From: Glandiceps talaboti
Lineage: Eukaryota; Hemichordata; Enteropneusta; Spengelidae
Length of the DNA stretch: 64,000 bases
NCBI RefSeq assembly: GCF_964340395.1
Contig: NC_135559.1
Location: forward strand, 6,503,759-6,567,758
Direction: 5' to 3'
The notes beneath the pieces are model-generated. The model was given only the letters and a program-made list of their open reading frames with translations, searched no databases and was not told the DNA's origin. Positions 41,101 through 49,800 of the stretch are shown piece by piece (positions within the stretch are counted from its first letter, which is position 1; the number at the start of each line of letters is the position of its first letter). Position numbers and translations under genes: made by a program.

Positions 41101-41185
41101 ATAGGTTCACTATATGCAAGTCCTGGAGCCAACTTCATGCAACATATTTCAGTAAACGAGAGAGTCCTTAATGAGTACTTACCAT
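25895..41185 (-). CDS. Calmodulin-like protein, 149 aa, complete, 5 coding exons
   Basis: Predicted calcium sensor of the calmodulin family. Coding exons in transcript order are 41183-41185, 33096-33126, 31624-31767, 27182-27424 and 25895-25923. They total 450 nt, so 149 residues plus stop, exactly calmodulin length. Every junction has GT-AG sites and the frame is continuous. Four EF-hand loops lie at residues 21-32, 57-68, 94-105 and 130-141, all with acidic residues at loop positions 1 and 12. Loop 2 has Gln instead of Asp at position 3. The central linker carries five consecutive Asp (81-85). Ser replaces the usual trimethyl-lysine (residue 116 counting Met), and two linker-region methionines are Leu72 and Ile77. 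The protein ends EFVSMMTTK. Intron 1 directly follows the start codon, a hallmark of animal calmodulin genes. The family binds Ca2+ and activates amphipathic-helix targets; partners here are unknown. The least certain exon is the 3-nt first one. Confidence 0.92.
26074..26745. repeat. Long compound CTGT/TATG array in intron 4 of the 149-aa gene
   Basis: CTGT blocks, TATG blocks and a GCAT step over 670 bp, ending in a CAGT/CAGG block. Long Cys/Leu/Val frames here are repeat translations. Confidence 0.95.
27182..27424 (-). CDS. Exon 4 of the 149-aa calmodulin-like gene (EF-hands 2-4)
   Basis: A 243-nt exon encoding residues 60-140, with the rest of EF-hand 2, the Asp-rich linker, EF-hand 3 ([12 protein letters not shown]) and most of EF-hand 4 ([11 protein letters not shown]). 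Acceptor ccctag, donor gtaaat. In vertebrate calmodulin genes this stretch is divided by a further intron; here it is one exon. Confidence 0.96.
27608..27765. repeat. Dispersed repeat E, copy 1
   Basis: AACCCGCGAAAAAAACTCC, GGAAAGACTCC, AAGACAAAATTGGGTAAAAA, CTGATACAA and CTTTTATCAGTT are all repeated in order at 42336-42494, same orientation. In intron 3 of the 149-aa gene. Confidence 0.6.
28436..28557. repeat. TATG array then GTAG array
   Basis: TATG units, a GCAT/CCAT step and five GTAG units. Confidence 0.92.
29385..29668 (+). mobile_element. tRNA-derived SINE-like copy
   Basis: An unusually GC-rich island in AT-rich DNA. It has a box-A-like string (TGGAATGGTTAGCACGG) and, about 40 bp on, a box-B-like string (GGTTAATCTGGTCCCGCC). 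It ends with TTGGGTACCCGGTAGGATAG. This order is typical of tRNA-derived SINEs in marine invertebrates. The 87-codon open frame across it is not taken as a gene. It lies in intron 3 of the 149-aa gene. Confidence 0.45.
31256..31447. repeat. GGGT/GGAT tetranucleotide array
   Basis: GGGT and GGAT units in two blocks, within intron 3 of the 149-aa gene just past the exon 3 donor. Confidence 0.85.
31624..31767 (-). CDS. Exon 3 of the 149-aa calmodulin-like gene (EF-hand 1)
   Basis: A 144-nt exon encoding residues 12-59, from [10 protein letters not shown] through EVDTQ. It contains the complete first EF-hand loop ([12 protein letters not shown]). Phase 1 at both ends, donor gtagtt. The CACGTGAC string inside it is coding sequence (His-Val-Thr). 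Confidence 0.95.
32080..32620. repeat. About 185-bp tandem repeat, three units, in intron 2 of the 149-aa gene
   Basis: GTGGTGTTGGTAT occurs at about 32165, 32346 and 32538. Each is followed by an AAAACA run and then GGTGGCGTGC or GATGGCGTGC, and preceded by AGTTTTCATT or AGTGTTCATT. Confidence 0.7.
32918..32964. repeat. Short ACAG/CAGT array
   Basis: ACAG units changing to CAGT units. Confidence 0.85.
33096..33126 (-). CDS. Exon 2 of the 149-aa calmodulin-like gene
   Basis: A 31-nt exon encoding [10 protein letters not shown] plus one base of the next Glu codon. It matches calmodulin residues 2-11 (ADQLTEEQIA). The acceptor is tttttag and the donor gtaaat. The exon ends in phase 1. Confidence 0.92.
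33722..33860. repeat. GACT array switching to CACT array
   Basis: About 19 GACT units followed by about 15 CACT units, a one-base change at a sharp border. Confidence 0.95.
33870..35033. other. Intron 1 stretch, no feature recognised
   Basis: Short TGTATATG and GCATGC runs near 34070-34130 only. Confidence 0.45.
35034..35316. repeat. Compound TATG, GCAT, TATG, TATC, TG array
   Basis: 280 bp in intron 1 of the 149-aa gene with five motif blocks. Confidence 0.95.
36000..36240. repeat. Stretch rich in CCTGTAACAGG-type palindromic motifs
   Basis: Several copies of CTGTAACAGG, GTCCTGTGCAGATCCTG and GACAGGTCCTG occur just left of TIR copy 1. The wording resembles the interior of that element, so this may be a decayed relative. 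Confidence 0.35.
36323..36942 (+). mobile_element. TIR element copy 1 (about 620 bp, non-autonomous)
   Basis: Bounded by perfect 18-bp inverted repeats CACAGGGAACCTTGCACA / TGTGCAAGGTTCCCTGTG and flanked by TA on both sides. No transposase-like frame. It sits inside a CTGT tetranucleotide array (CTGT units on both sides), so it inserted into a microsatellite. The interior is rich in a short motif like TGTAACAGCTATG or its complement. Located in intron 1 of the 149-aa calmodulin-like gene. Confidence 0.8.
36945..37061. repeat. CTGT array right of TIR copy 1
   Basis: CTGT/CTGC units; the left part of the same array is at 36277-36316. Confidence 0.93.
38098..38235. repeat. TATG then GTAG array left of TIR copy 2
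   Basis: About 16 TATG units, then GTAG units broken by unique text. Confidence 0.9.
38236..38892 (-). mobile_element. TIR element copy 2 (about 657 bp), inverted relative to copy 1
   Basis: Same terminal inverted repeats and interior as 36323-36942 but in the opposite orientation, roughly 90% similar by eye, with TA on both sides. A small extra palindromic stretch (CCTAGTACTAGG and relatives) lies near its left end. Left flank is a TATG/GTAG array. Together with copy 1 it forms a 1.3-kb-spaced inverted repeat in intron 1. Confidence 0.8.
38900..41182. other. Intron 1 stretch, no feature recognised
   Basis: Non-repetitive by eye; frames on both strands have no recognisable domain. Confidence 0.45.
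41183..41185 (-). CDS. Exon 1 of the 149-aa calmodulin-like gene (ATG only)
   Basis: On the minus strand, CAAAATG is followed immediately by the donor gtaagt. The coding part is just the initiator Met (phase 0), as in animal calmodulin genes. A stands at -3 of the start codon. No better ATG-donor combination was seen between this site and exon 2, although intron 1 would be 8056 bp. Confidence 0.75.
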
Positions 41186-41386
41186 TTTGAAAAAATTCTA
41201 GCTTCGAAAACTTTTAAAAAAGAAATGAAATTCCTCCGAACTGCAGTGGATTGATTGAACGCAGGGTGTTATCGACTGCTGTACTGTAGGATGTCACCGT
41301 AACGGTGTATGGCACATGCTGATAACCTATGGACACTGTCAACTCTACCGTTCAGTCAGTCACTCATCGAACACCTCAGAGAGCTC

Positions 41387-41394
41387 ATTTGCAT
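41387..41394 (-). promoter_or_regulatory. Octamer motif upstream of the 149-aa gene
   Basis: A perfect ATGCAAAT (POU/octamer) site on the minus strand about 200 bp upstream of the ATG, in a stretch with no clear TATA box. The position fits a proximal promoter, but the transcription start is not known. Confidence 0.25.
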
Positions 41395-41817
41395 AACAAT
41401 ACGAATCTCTTCACTTGAAAACAGTCCTACCCAGACTAACTCCCTGGGGGTCTCGAGTTATCATCTTTAACAAGAGCTTTTGTACATGATCAAATCGTCG
41501 ACATGGTCCAAATGAACAACAAGGTTCATTTTTTTTGTCTCACAGAGGAGTTAAAAACAGATTATTTAGAAATACGGTGGAGTCAACAGGGCGTGTCATT
41601 TTATCCGATTTTTTTTATCTGTCTCTATTTTGTGCAGGTCAACCACGACCAGGACAAGTACCATACATAATGACTGTGTTGACAATAATAGCAGAGACGA
41701 GTTTGTCAAAAGTCAACGTGTATGACCGCACTGTAGTACTTTACTCAGTTAGACGTAAACCGTCTAGAACTTGTGGAGACACGAACTGACACGGACAAAA
41801 AGTACCAAGAGTCAAAC

Positions 41818-41821
41818 AAGC

Positions 41822-41891
<70 letters not shown>
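41818..41891. repeat. ACAG array
   Basis: About 18 uninterrupted ACAG units. Confidence 0.95.
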
Positions 41892-41892
<1 letters not shown>

Positions 41893-42335
41893 AATTAGCT
41901 ACAGACCCGAGCAGAAAGTGACATTCTACCTTTATTACAAAATTAACTCAGGAGTTTAGTGAAACTCAAATTGGGAAGGTGAATAAGAAAAATCGAGCAA
42001 AAAACCTTGTAATTTGCCTTTATAGGATGCATTATAATTAGTATACAAACTGTCAAATAAGTTCGTGTTCGATGTTGTCTGTACGTAAACTGTGAGAAGA
42101 GGTAATCCTTGTACAGTAGCAACCTATGTGTTATCTCAAGTATTCTACTTCACTTTGTACCGTGACCTTATACATAGCAGTAACTTGGCCATTGGTCATC
42201 CTCTCCATGCATGCCAGTTCACCTCATCGTCACATCATACCAGACGAGGTACACGTAGCTAGCACCAAACTAAGTGCTCATATGTGGAGACAGTTCACCC
42301 AAAGGCATGACATTTTCTTGCTAATAATATATTAC

Positions 42336-42494
42336 AACCCGCGAACAAACACCAGTGCGTTTGCTTGAATGAGGGTAGCCAATTAGGAAAGACTTCATGC
42401 CAAGACAAAATTTGGTAAAAAAACAAGAATACAGCTGATACAAACACGACAGCGTTTGCTTCTAATGTACTAGGCGACGCTTTTATCAGTTAGA
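42336..42494. repeat. Dispersed repeat E, copy 2
   Basis: AACCCGCGAACAAACACC, GGAAAGACTTC, AAGACAAAATTTGGTAAAAA, CTGATACAA and CTTTTATCAGTT parallel 27608-27765, about 75-80% similar by eye. Abuts an ACAG array. Confidence 0.6.
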
Positions 42495-42503
42495 TAGACA
42501 GAC

Positions 42504-42553
<50 letters not shown>

Positions 42554-42568
42554 GGCAGGCAGGCAGGC

Positions 42569-42651
<83 letters not shown>
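42494..42651. repeat. ACAG array with GCAG block
   Basis: ACAG units with a central GCAG block; starts at the end of repeat E copy 2. Confidence 0.95.
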
Positions 42652-42652
<1 letters not shown>

Positions 42653-43334
42653 TCAATGGCTCTGACCGCAGACGAAGCTTAAGGTTTGGAACGTTAACTT
42701 AATATATGTTTTACCAAAATTTAAAAGTTCATCTTTCAAGTGAACGTCATCAACAGTTGTGTACTTGTAGAGGAAGTTTAGTTGAGTACTGACTGCCCAC
42801 TTCTAATGGTGCATTATGGGAAATGTGGTATCATATCATTGATAACATCAACTAATCGTGGTTGTAACAAATAACCTTAATAACACAGTTCCTTGGTTGA
42901 CGGTTATCCTTCCGATCACGCGAGAATATCGTAACTGCAAATAATCCCACAATCCTTTGCATCTGAGCATGGGCGGTACGGCCTACAAATTGGTGATCTC
43001 AGTGGATGAGACCTTGGTAACAAACCCTATGACCCATGTTCTTAAGTCATTTGTGTAAATAATTATTCGAGAATAAAATTAAGATATCTGAAAAGATCAT
43101 GTTCTTTATTTTCTTTACTTGAAAAAAAGAAAAAACTAAAGAGATGAGAACTTCAAAATTAATCTAAATTATTTTGTTATATTTAATGAAATTGACATTT
43201 ATTTTGTATCATTGTTGTCAAACTGCATAGATTGAAATAAATTATTTTACTCATTTACAACGTTGAAGGTTTAAAGTCTAAGGTTTAAATCAAGAATTAA
43301 GGTTACTGAGATAAAAAAAAACAAAAAAAAACGT
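42652..43334. other. Intergenic stretch, nothing recognised
   Basis: AT-rich, with A-runs near 43310. Confidence 0.45.
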
Positions 43335-43695
43335 ACAGTGGATTTCACAAAACCGTCTTTTCTGTTTGACACAATCACAATGAAACCAATAAGAAACTGT
43401 ATATGTCACACTTCAATAGCAAGATTGCATTTTTTTGCGACATTTAGTCTAAATGAAATAAACCATTTCAATGTATCGCAACTCCATGCAAACATTTCTT
43501 CTTATCAAACACCCCGATGAAGGACGCGTAAAATTGTCATTAGCGGTGTTCATTTGATGTGTACGTGTATGATGGCATATGTAGTTCATTTCAGACAAAG
43601 TGTAGCAAAAGACTACTCATTCAATCTTGCTATATTTAAGTGTAGTATGTCCAGTTTTTTATTGGCTGAACGGTATTGTGAAATTTGCTATACTA
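43335..43695. mobile_element. Foldback element family B, copy 3
   Basis: Contains GTCACACTTCAATAGCAAGATT (about 43405) and the inverted CAATCTTGCTATATTTAAGTG (about 43622). The ends GTACAGTGGATTTCACAAAAC and TTGTGAAATTTGCTATAC are loosely complementary. A 60-codon frame inside is incidental. Confidence 0.5.
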
Positions 43696-43969
43696 TAGGC
43701 GATGGGAGTACGTATCTCAGATCACCATAGAAAAGAGTGCTTACTTACTTACTTACTTACTATTATAGTATTTTTGTTGCAATGAAACATTGCTCGATGG
43801 CAGAATGTACATGGGAATGGGACCAAATTTTCTGAAAGTTAAAGTTCTTAAAAATCTCTTAAAACTTTGAAATGATAAAAAGAAATGTTGGATTCTCCGC
43901 CTTGTAACCGTTTTCAAGGAAATCGCAACAATCTTTTATTTTTAATGTCCCTATAATTAACACATTATT

Positions 43970-44190
43970 CAGCGGCCAGGTATTGGTCCAGGATCGAAAG
44001 TGGTAACATTCGAATTCTCTTGCAGAGATTTGTGCACCAGCCCTGACTTTTCAGACTCAATGTCGCAAATATTGCTGTCTTAAAGTGTAGAATGTGCAGT
44101 TGCTTGTGATTATTAGTTTCTACATGATTATTTGATGGTACCAAACAGCTGTAGAGCCAGTAAACAGTGACCTGCAATGCGCTGTAAATC
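43970..44190. mobile_element. Foldback element family B, partial copy 4
   Basis: Only the right half is clear: AATATTGCTGTCTTAAAGTG at about 44070 and the terminal TGACCTGCAATGCGCTGTAA ending near 44188. The left half is not recognisable. Confidence 0.5.
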
Positions 44191-44195
44191 CTATC

Positions 44196-44268
44196 AGGCC
44201 TAATAAAAAAAATGTGTCGTTCCGGTTACGCTCAATTTTAGAATAGCTGAGGTTGGTAGATTTTTACC
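44196..44268. repeat. Dispersed repeat F, copy 1
   Basis: GTTCCGGTTACGCTCAATTT, TTAGAATAGCTGAGGTTGG and TAGATTTTTA, paralleled in the same orientation at 50228-50300. Confidence 0.55.
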
Positions 44269-44287
44269 GAAATTATCGCATATTATA

Positions 44288-44393
44288 CATGCATGCATGC
44301 ATGCATACATACATACATACATACATACATGCATGCATGCATGCATGCATGCACGCACGCACGCACGCACACACACGCACGCACGCACGCTCG

Positions 44394-44437
<44 letters not shown>

Positions 44438-44566
44438 TACATACATACATACATTCATGCATGCATGCACGCACACACACATCATACATACATACGTACG
44501 TACGTACGTACGTACATACATACATACATACATACATACATACATACATACATACATACATACATA
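44288..44566. repeat. Compound CATG/ATAC/CACG/AC/GTAC array
   Basis: Blocks of GCAT, ATAC, GCAC, AC, ATAC, GTAC and ATAC, each one base from its neighbour. Confidence 0.95.
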
Positions 44567-44915
44567 CTAATAATTGCTTTCATGTAATACGCAGTGCAAT
44601 TATACCAAAAACATTATTGCACATTCCGTTTGAGCTTGCCAACGTTTCATGTCTATGAAGTCACGTGAAAGCAGTTACGTGAAATTTGCTGTTTCTGGTA
44701 AACATGATGTAGGAAAATAACAGAGTCCCATGACGTACCGGGGGGGGGGGGTATTTCCAATGGGTATTTACCCCTGCATCTCGTATCTTCTGCCGCATGC
44801 GCACTTCAACTTGATATACCAGAGAGCACCCCAAACACCCCCACACATACCCGGCCAAGTACGTATGTGTATACTCCACACGTACATTTACACTTATGCT
44901 ACATTGTGGTCTGTC

Positions 44916-45059
44916 ATGCCATTGACAGAAGTACGATGCGTTGCAATTTTAGTAACTGATAAATCGATTTTTTTGTTGTTGCTTATACTGTTAAACTCTG
45001 TAGAGTTAAATCCAGGACCATTCGCCATGAAAGGTCAGCTAACCTTCACCAGTTCGTGA
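44916..45059 (+). mobile_element. Fragment with 2A-like NPGP motif, probably from a non-LTR retrotransposon
   Basis: An open frame from ATG 44916 encodes 47 residues with a hydrophobic run IFLLLLILL directly followed by NSVELNPGP (NPGP codons at 45009-45020), then stops after 11 more residues. The pattern x-[VI]-E-x-N-P-G-P after a hydrophobic stretch is the 2A ribosome-skipping signature. It is known near the N-terminus of CR1-like retrotransposon ORFs and some NLR-type genes in marine invertebrates. The usual Asp three residues before Asn is kept only as Ser-Val-Glu, so activity is doubtful. It lies about 215 bp past the stop of the 171-aa gene, on the opposite strand. No reverse transcriptase is seen nearby. 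Confidence 0.45.
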
Positions 45060-45272
45060 AGGGTCTATGCCTTAAATGACATCTCACCCTCTAGGAAGTC
45101 AGTGACGTCACCACTACGTCAAATACATGAGTAATACGAAATTAGAGTCATTCGTTTATGAAATTTCAAGTGTCAAGAGGCTGTTCGAAGTAAGTCCTAA
45201 AATATAATTTCCAACAGTTACTGTATTTATCGTCTGGGAAGTCCATTTGCTAAACTACAGAGGGCGCTATGA

Positions 45273-45319
45273 TCAGTCGTCGTGAACTGTTGTCGATGAC
45301 TTCAAGAAAGTCCTAAATT
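45273..45319 (-). CDS. Exon 5 of the 171-aa EF-hand gene (C-terminal tail)
   Basis: A strong polypyrimidine acceptor (tttttttttcag) is followed by 47 nt encoding [14 protein letters not shown] and TGA, after completing the split Glu that ends EF-loop 4. Phase matches the preceding exon. The tail is six residues longer than that of calmodulin. Confidence 0.82.
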
Positions 45320-45885
45320 CTGAAAAAAAAAGAATTAAATGATTGTGAATAAATACAATTGTTGCACTTTTAAAACACAGATGCGATGAAAAGTAATAAG
45401 CAACACTACATGAATAATAAATGAAAAAAATGATCAATTAACGGTACCGGTGTAATTAGAATTAATAAATCATTTAGAAAACGATTAAATTGCCAATTAT
45501 TATAAATTAATTGCAATAGTTTTATCACATATATATCACATGATACCAGCTTATTAATTATTTACAAAAATGAGATTAAAAACGAGTGTTCTAAATTGCA
45601 TGGTCTCAATAAAACTCCACCTAAACGGTTCAAAAAATTCGACCAGCTTTCCCCTGTTAAAACAATATCATCAGGTCTGCAATAAATTTATAATCTGTCT
45701 GCCTATCTGTTTGTCTGTCTGCCTGCCTACCCGCCTGCCTGCATGCCTACCTGCCAGTCAGCCAGTTTAGATCTGTTTGTCTGTCTGTCTTTCTGGTTAT
45801 CTATCTGCCTGTCTGCCAGTCCATCTGTCTGTCTGCCTGTCTGTCTGTCTGTCTGTCTGTCTACCTGCTATTCAGTCTGTGTGCG

Positions 45886-45932
<47 letters not shown>

Positions 45933-46703
45933 ATGTCTATCTGTGTTAGTGTGCCTGTGTGTCTGTCTGTTTCTGTCCCTCGGTCGTCTGTCTCGTGATC
46001 TGTATCTGTCTCTCTATGCATATAATATATATTTCTTACCGTTAAAATGAATTCGACCGTCACCATTGATATCTAGATCATTAGTCATTGTCTCGACTTC
46101 GCTTTCAGAGAAAGCTTCTACAGAAACCAACACGTGTTTTATCTCCTCTGTATGCATATATCCTTTACCGTCCATGTCAAACACACGAAATGCTTCGCGG
46201 ATTTCCTCCTCGTGATCTTCGTGACTAAGAATTCTTGTCAAGATGAGCAGAAAGTCATCGAAGTCAATCCTACCACACCCTGTGAAAACACAAAATATAT
46301 ATGGAGGTAAAAGTGTTCACGCTTTTGTTCCCAATAATTTCTTGACGGTTTTATACTGATAACGATAATTAATGTTATCCAAAGGGAATAACCGGTGCAT
46401 GGTTTATATCACGTCATGAAACGCAAATTCATATAATAAATATATTATGAATAATAACTGACGCTGCCAGTAGCTGGTATCGAGGTTCAAAAACCACTAG
46501 CCCAATACTCACTGTCAACGTCAACTTCGTTCCTAATTTGCTGCAAGTCTGCTTCTGTAGGGTTTTGCCCAAGTGTTTTCAACAATGTTCCTACGTCTTT
46601 AGCTGAGATAAAACCGTCTAAATCCTCATCGCACTGTTCGAAAGCATCTTTGTATTCTGACGAGGGAAAATAATTGAACGATTCGGTTGATAGTTGTAGA
46701 TGA

Positions 46704-46775
<72 letters not shown>

Positions 46776-47187
46776 GTGTGTATATATATTCATATGAATG
46801 TAAGTGTCTCTCTTGAAAGAACAGTGCTCTATGCAAATATTAGTAGCAGAGCATTATAAACTTACATACGTCTATATATATACCGTTGTATGTATGTATG
46901 TATGTATGTATGTATGTATGTATGTATGTATGTATGTATGTATGTACTACATATACATGTATATGCAAAATACATATACTAAGCAGTTTTATTTGAATAC
47001 ACATACATACATACATACATACATACATACATACATACATACATACATACATACATACATACATACATACATACATAAACACACACACACATACATACAT
47101 ACATACATACATACATACATACATACATACATACATACATACATACATACATACATACATACATACATACATACATACATACATACA

Positions 47188-47220
<33 letters not shown>

Positions 47221-49329
47221 TACCGATAACGAGCAAGATATTGTGAAATAATTTAATCTTCATGTAACAAGCATACATTGACATTTCGCTTTGCAACAAA
47301 ATTAGTTGTTTGTGAGATGTGTTTTGTAATTTCAACTCATTCTCAATTCATTATCTTACACTATTGATAGGTAAAGTAATGGACGAGTGAAATCGGTCAC
47401 CAAATTAAAGTGAGTGTGTAGTTTGTATTTTTTTACATGTCACCATAAAACCCAAGCAGAGTGGGGTAAAGATCAACTAATCAACAGGTGGCCATTCTAA
47501 CTATAAGACCTATCCGTAAACGATACTTAAATAACCGTATCTCGTTGCCTTTAGAAATTGAAAGTATATTTATATTATTATTATGCAAATGAACCCTCTG
47601 TGTGCGATATTCCATTAATATTATGATATGAATTATATGTCGTCTGCTTCGATGCCAGTCGTCAATTCTACTATTATTAGCAATGTCTCGCCACTGCGCT
47701 TGATTAATTTGAATAATAAGTAAATTTACAAACCAGTCGATATATTCATTTTGAGTACAGTTTGCCAAAACATTTTTACAAAAATTTACAAAAGAAATGG
47801 ATTATGTTGTGTCCCTGATGGGACATGTTCATGCCATCTTTTTCACACAGTGACGATTTTAAACCCAACAAGAAACGTTTACAGAGGTGTCGCACTTCAG
47901 TTGGGATATAGAAACAGAGAAGTATACCTTATCAGTCGGACAGTACTCGTAAATAATTGAAGCCATTAATATTATTAAGTTCATGTGTAATCGCTTCAGA
48001 AGAAGCCTGTTTCTACTGCAGCTGCACTGTAAAACACAAGCAATGCTTATCATTTTCAACGAATAGAGACAGGTGGTGTTTGTGCTGTGCCTCTGCTGAT
48101 AAAACGCGTGTGTGTCTCTCTGTCTTTAGGTAATGAAAAATATTCGTGTCCCATGAGAGAGAATAAAACAGTATTAAATCCCGTAAATTTCTTTCTATTG
48201 CGTGTAAATACAATTTGCTTAACTTGACACGTTCATAGATGGTGGCTATGCTTACTGAAACATGCTATCATTGTTACTGGTAGTATTACACTAACGTTTT
48301 ATGCATGTGATGTGTGTCTCTTCGAAACCAGGCTACAGTTCACTTGTTTATGAATTCTTGTGTGTTAGTGACTTTTAGATCAGCCATGTTGTGGTTCTCT
48401 CAAGCTTGAAAACAAACTATCAAGAGTGCGGTAATCGGCTTACCTTCAATTTGGTTGGGTTCGAGTCGGAAATCCTTTGCCTATGGGATAAAAAAGAAAG
48501 TATTTTAAGTCATCATGAAGAAAAGTCTGCAAAGAAACCTAATGTTATAAACTGGTGAATAGTAGCTATTCAAGTTATTTCTTAAAGGGTTCAATGTCTC
48601 TTTGTTTGCTTGTTGAATTCGTGAAGAGGTTTAAAGAGCGAGTGTAGAACAATTTCACCATCCGTCTGCGCTAGGAGCGGGTAGTGACTTTAATATTAGG
48701 GGGCCCAAACCTCTTTTTACAACTGAAAGACTCGATGAAGCTCTGCTAGTAATTTTTGCTTATTCGATGATCCCTATTGAAAACTGGGCGCTTGTGTAAG
48801 CATACATAAAGTAACATTTTTTTAAATGCTATCAATGTTTTTAATTTAACAATCGGTCATAATTACTGTGACGTAGTAATGGATATATATTCTTAAAGCT
48901 GACGGTCGATTTGTTGTAAAACATGCTTTTTTTTAAAAAAAATACGTAACAAACACGATTTAGCTTTTCACCTACACACTATGGCAATAATCAGGCGTAG
49001 ATACCACTGCCTGAAATTGATGAATTTTCGGTATAAAAGATAAAAGTTTCGTACCCTTTATAAGCCAATAGAAGGCTCTGTTTTGTATCATTTAGGATAG
49101 CTGTTTGTCTTTTCCAGTTTATGTGTTGTTTTCCTTATTACGTATACCGAGCTGTGAAATGATTACTCTTTTTATAGGACAATAAGTAGATATGTTGATA
49201 ACAGAGATGAGATCTTTTGCCAGCCATCAAGCTTCAACCATTATCACATTACAAATTTAATTAATTGTATAAATTACTTACCCTTCGATCAGTTTCCTGA
49301 TATTCGGGGTCAAAGAAACGGTAATCCAT
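45273..49329 (-). CDS. Divergent calmodulin-like EF-hand protein, 171 aa, complete, 5 exons
   Basis: Exons in transcript order are 49282-49329, 48444-48480, 46513-46656, 46040-46279 and 45273-45319. They total 516 nt (171 residues plus stop), all with GT-AG junctions. Introns 2-4 fall at the same phase-1 positions as in the neighbouring calmodulin genes. A 28-residue N-terminal region beginning [10 protein letters not shown] replaces the usual 11 residues. The EF-hand loops at 38-49, 74-85, 111-122 and 146-157 are degenerate. Loop 1 ends in Asp. Loop 2 has Cys at position 5 and Asp at 12. Loop 3 has Lys at position 5 and His at 9. Loop 4 has His at 9. EF3-EF4 spacing is one residue shorter than in calmodulin, and the tail ([15 protein letters not shown]) has lost both C-terminal methionines. 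Weaker or selective Ca2+ binding is my inference. The start is supported by an upstream in-frame stop and the context ATCATGG. Confidence 0.88.
45700..45985. repeat. CTGT array in intron 4 of the 171-aa gene
   Basis: Interrupted CTGT/CTGC/CTAC units ending about 55 bp from the exon 4 donor. Confidence 0.92.
46040..46279 (-). CDS. Exon 4 of the 171-aa EF-hand gene (EF-hands 2-4)
   Basis: A 240-nt exon, one codon shorter than its 243-nt counterparts, encoding [10 protein letters not shown] through [11 protein letters not shown]. It keeps [11 protein letters not shown] before loop 3. Acceptor ttcacag, donor gtaaga. Confidence 0.93.
46513..46656 (-). CDS. Exon 3 of the 171-aa EF-hand gene (EF-hand 1)
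   Basis: 144 nt, the same length as exon 3 of the sister genes, encoding [10 protein letters not shown] through NEVDVD. It keeps the calmodulin signature [12 protein letters not shown]. Donor gtgagt, phase 1. Confidence 0.92.
46705..46775. repeat. TA dinucleotide array, intron 2 of the 171-aa gene
   Basis: About 33 TA units. Confidence 0.95.
46820..46862 (+). repeat. Diverged family A module in intron 2 of the 171-aa gene
   Basis: ACAGTGCTCTATGCAAAT followed by GCAGAGCATTATAAAC, beside a TA array and a TATG array. Diverged copy of the module at 12868-12925. Confidence 0.4.
46889..47216. repeat. TATG array and, inverted, a long ATAC array
   Basis: About 14 TATG units (46889-46946), a 55-bp spacer, then about 50 ATAC units to 47216. 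TATG and ATAC (CATA) are reverse complements, so the two blocks could pair. Confidence 0.95.
48444..48480 (-). CDS. Exon 2 of the 171-aa EF-hand gene
   Basis: A 37-nt exon encoding [12 protein letters not shown] plus one base, two codons longer than the 31-nt exon 2 of the sister gene. Acceptor catag, donor gtaagc. Confidence 0.85.
49282..49329 (-). CDS. Exon 1 of the 171-aa EF-hand gene
   Basis: Encodes 16 residues ([16 protein letters not shown]) and ends in phase 0 with donor gtaagt. This intron is in the same phase as the ATG-only intron of calmodulin genes. The extension therefore looks like a lengthened exon 1, not a new exon. Confidence 0.82.
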
Positions 49330-49699
49330 GATGCCACTTCTCTCGTATCGTCAATGCCCCATACAATATCTTCATGTGTGGAAAACTGTCCCTTTGTGCA
49401 TCAAGGGCCGACATATATTTGCATACTACGCCGTAGGGTTGGGCTACTACCTACCAAATACTGTACCCGCATATAAGCATGCCAAAAACAGAATCACCAA
49501 TACACTCGTAGAAGCGAACACATAATTTGCATGACAAAGGATCTCGAATGGGATACCGCTAACTCTCTGTATGAGGGATATTTATGGTCTTGTGACACGG
49601 TCAGCCAGTTGGCAGCTTTTTATTTATGTTCACTGCATATTCTCAATGTGCACACGCTGCATAGAATCAAAGAAAACAACAACAAGGCCAGTTTCAGCA

Positions 49700-49800
49700 A
49701 TAAAATACTACCGCATGCGCACTGATCATTGACGTTATTTACTCTACATTAGCCATCATGGCAGTCGATCGGTGAGGTCGCGCCTCTCAGTCAACAGGTG
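49700..49800 (-). promoter_or_regulatory. Possible promoter region of the 171-aa gene
   Basis: An NRF-1-like decamer CGCATGCGCA at 49712-49721 lies about 390 bp upstream of the ATG. It is followed by a GCCATCATGGC (YY1-like) element and a locally CpG-containing stretch, unusual in this AT-rich window. No TATA box is evident. The assignment rests on motif resemblance only. Confidence 0.25.

Noticed and set aside
44730-44915. Extending the 2A-like frame upstream to the ATG at 44730
   Set aside because: The added residues are low-information text running through a G-run and CCCC-rich stretch; the ATG at 44916 gives a compact hydrophobic leader.
46804-47335. Frames of 118-141 codons (His-Thr-Tyr-Ile or Met-Tyr-Val-Cys repeats)
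   Set aside because: Translations of ATAC/TATG arrays on both strands in an intron of the 171-aa gene; the same holds at 35034-35325, 44288-44566, 61146-61604 and 61712-62097.
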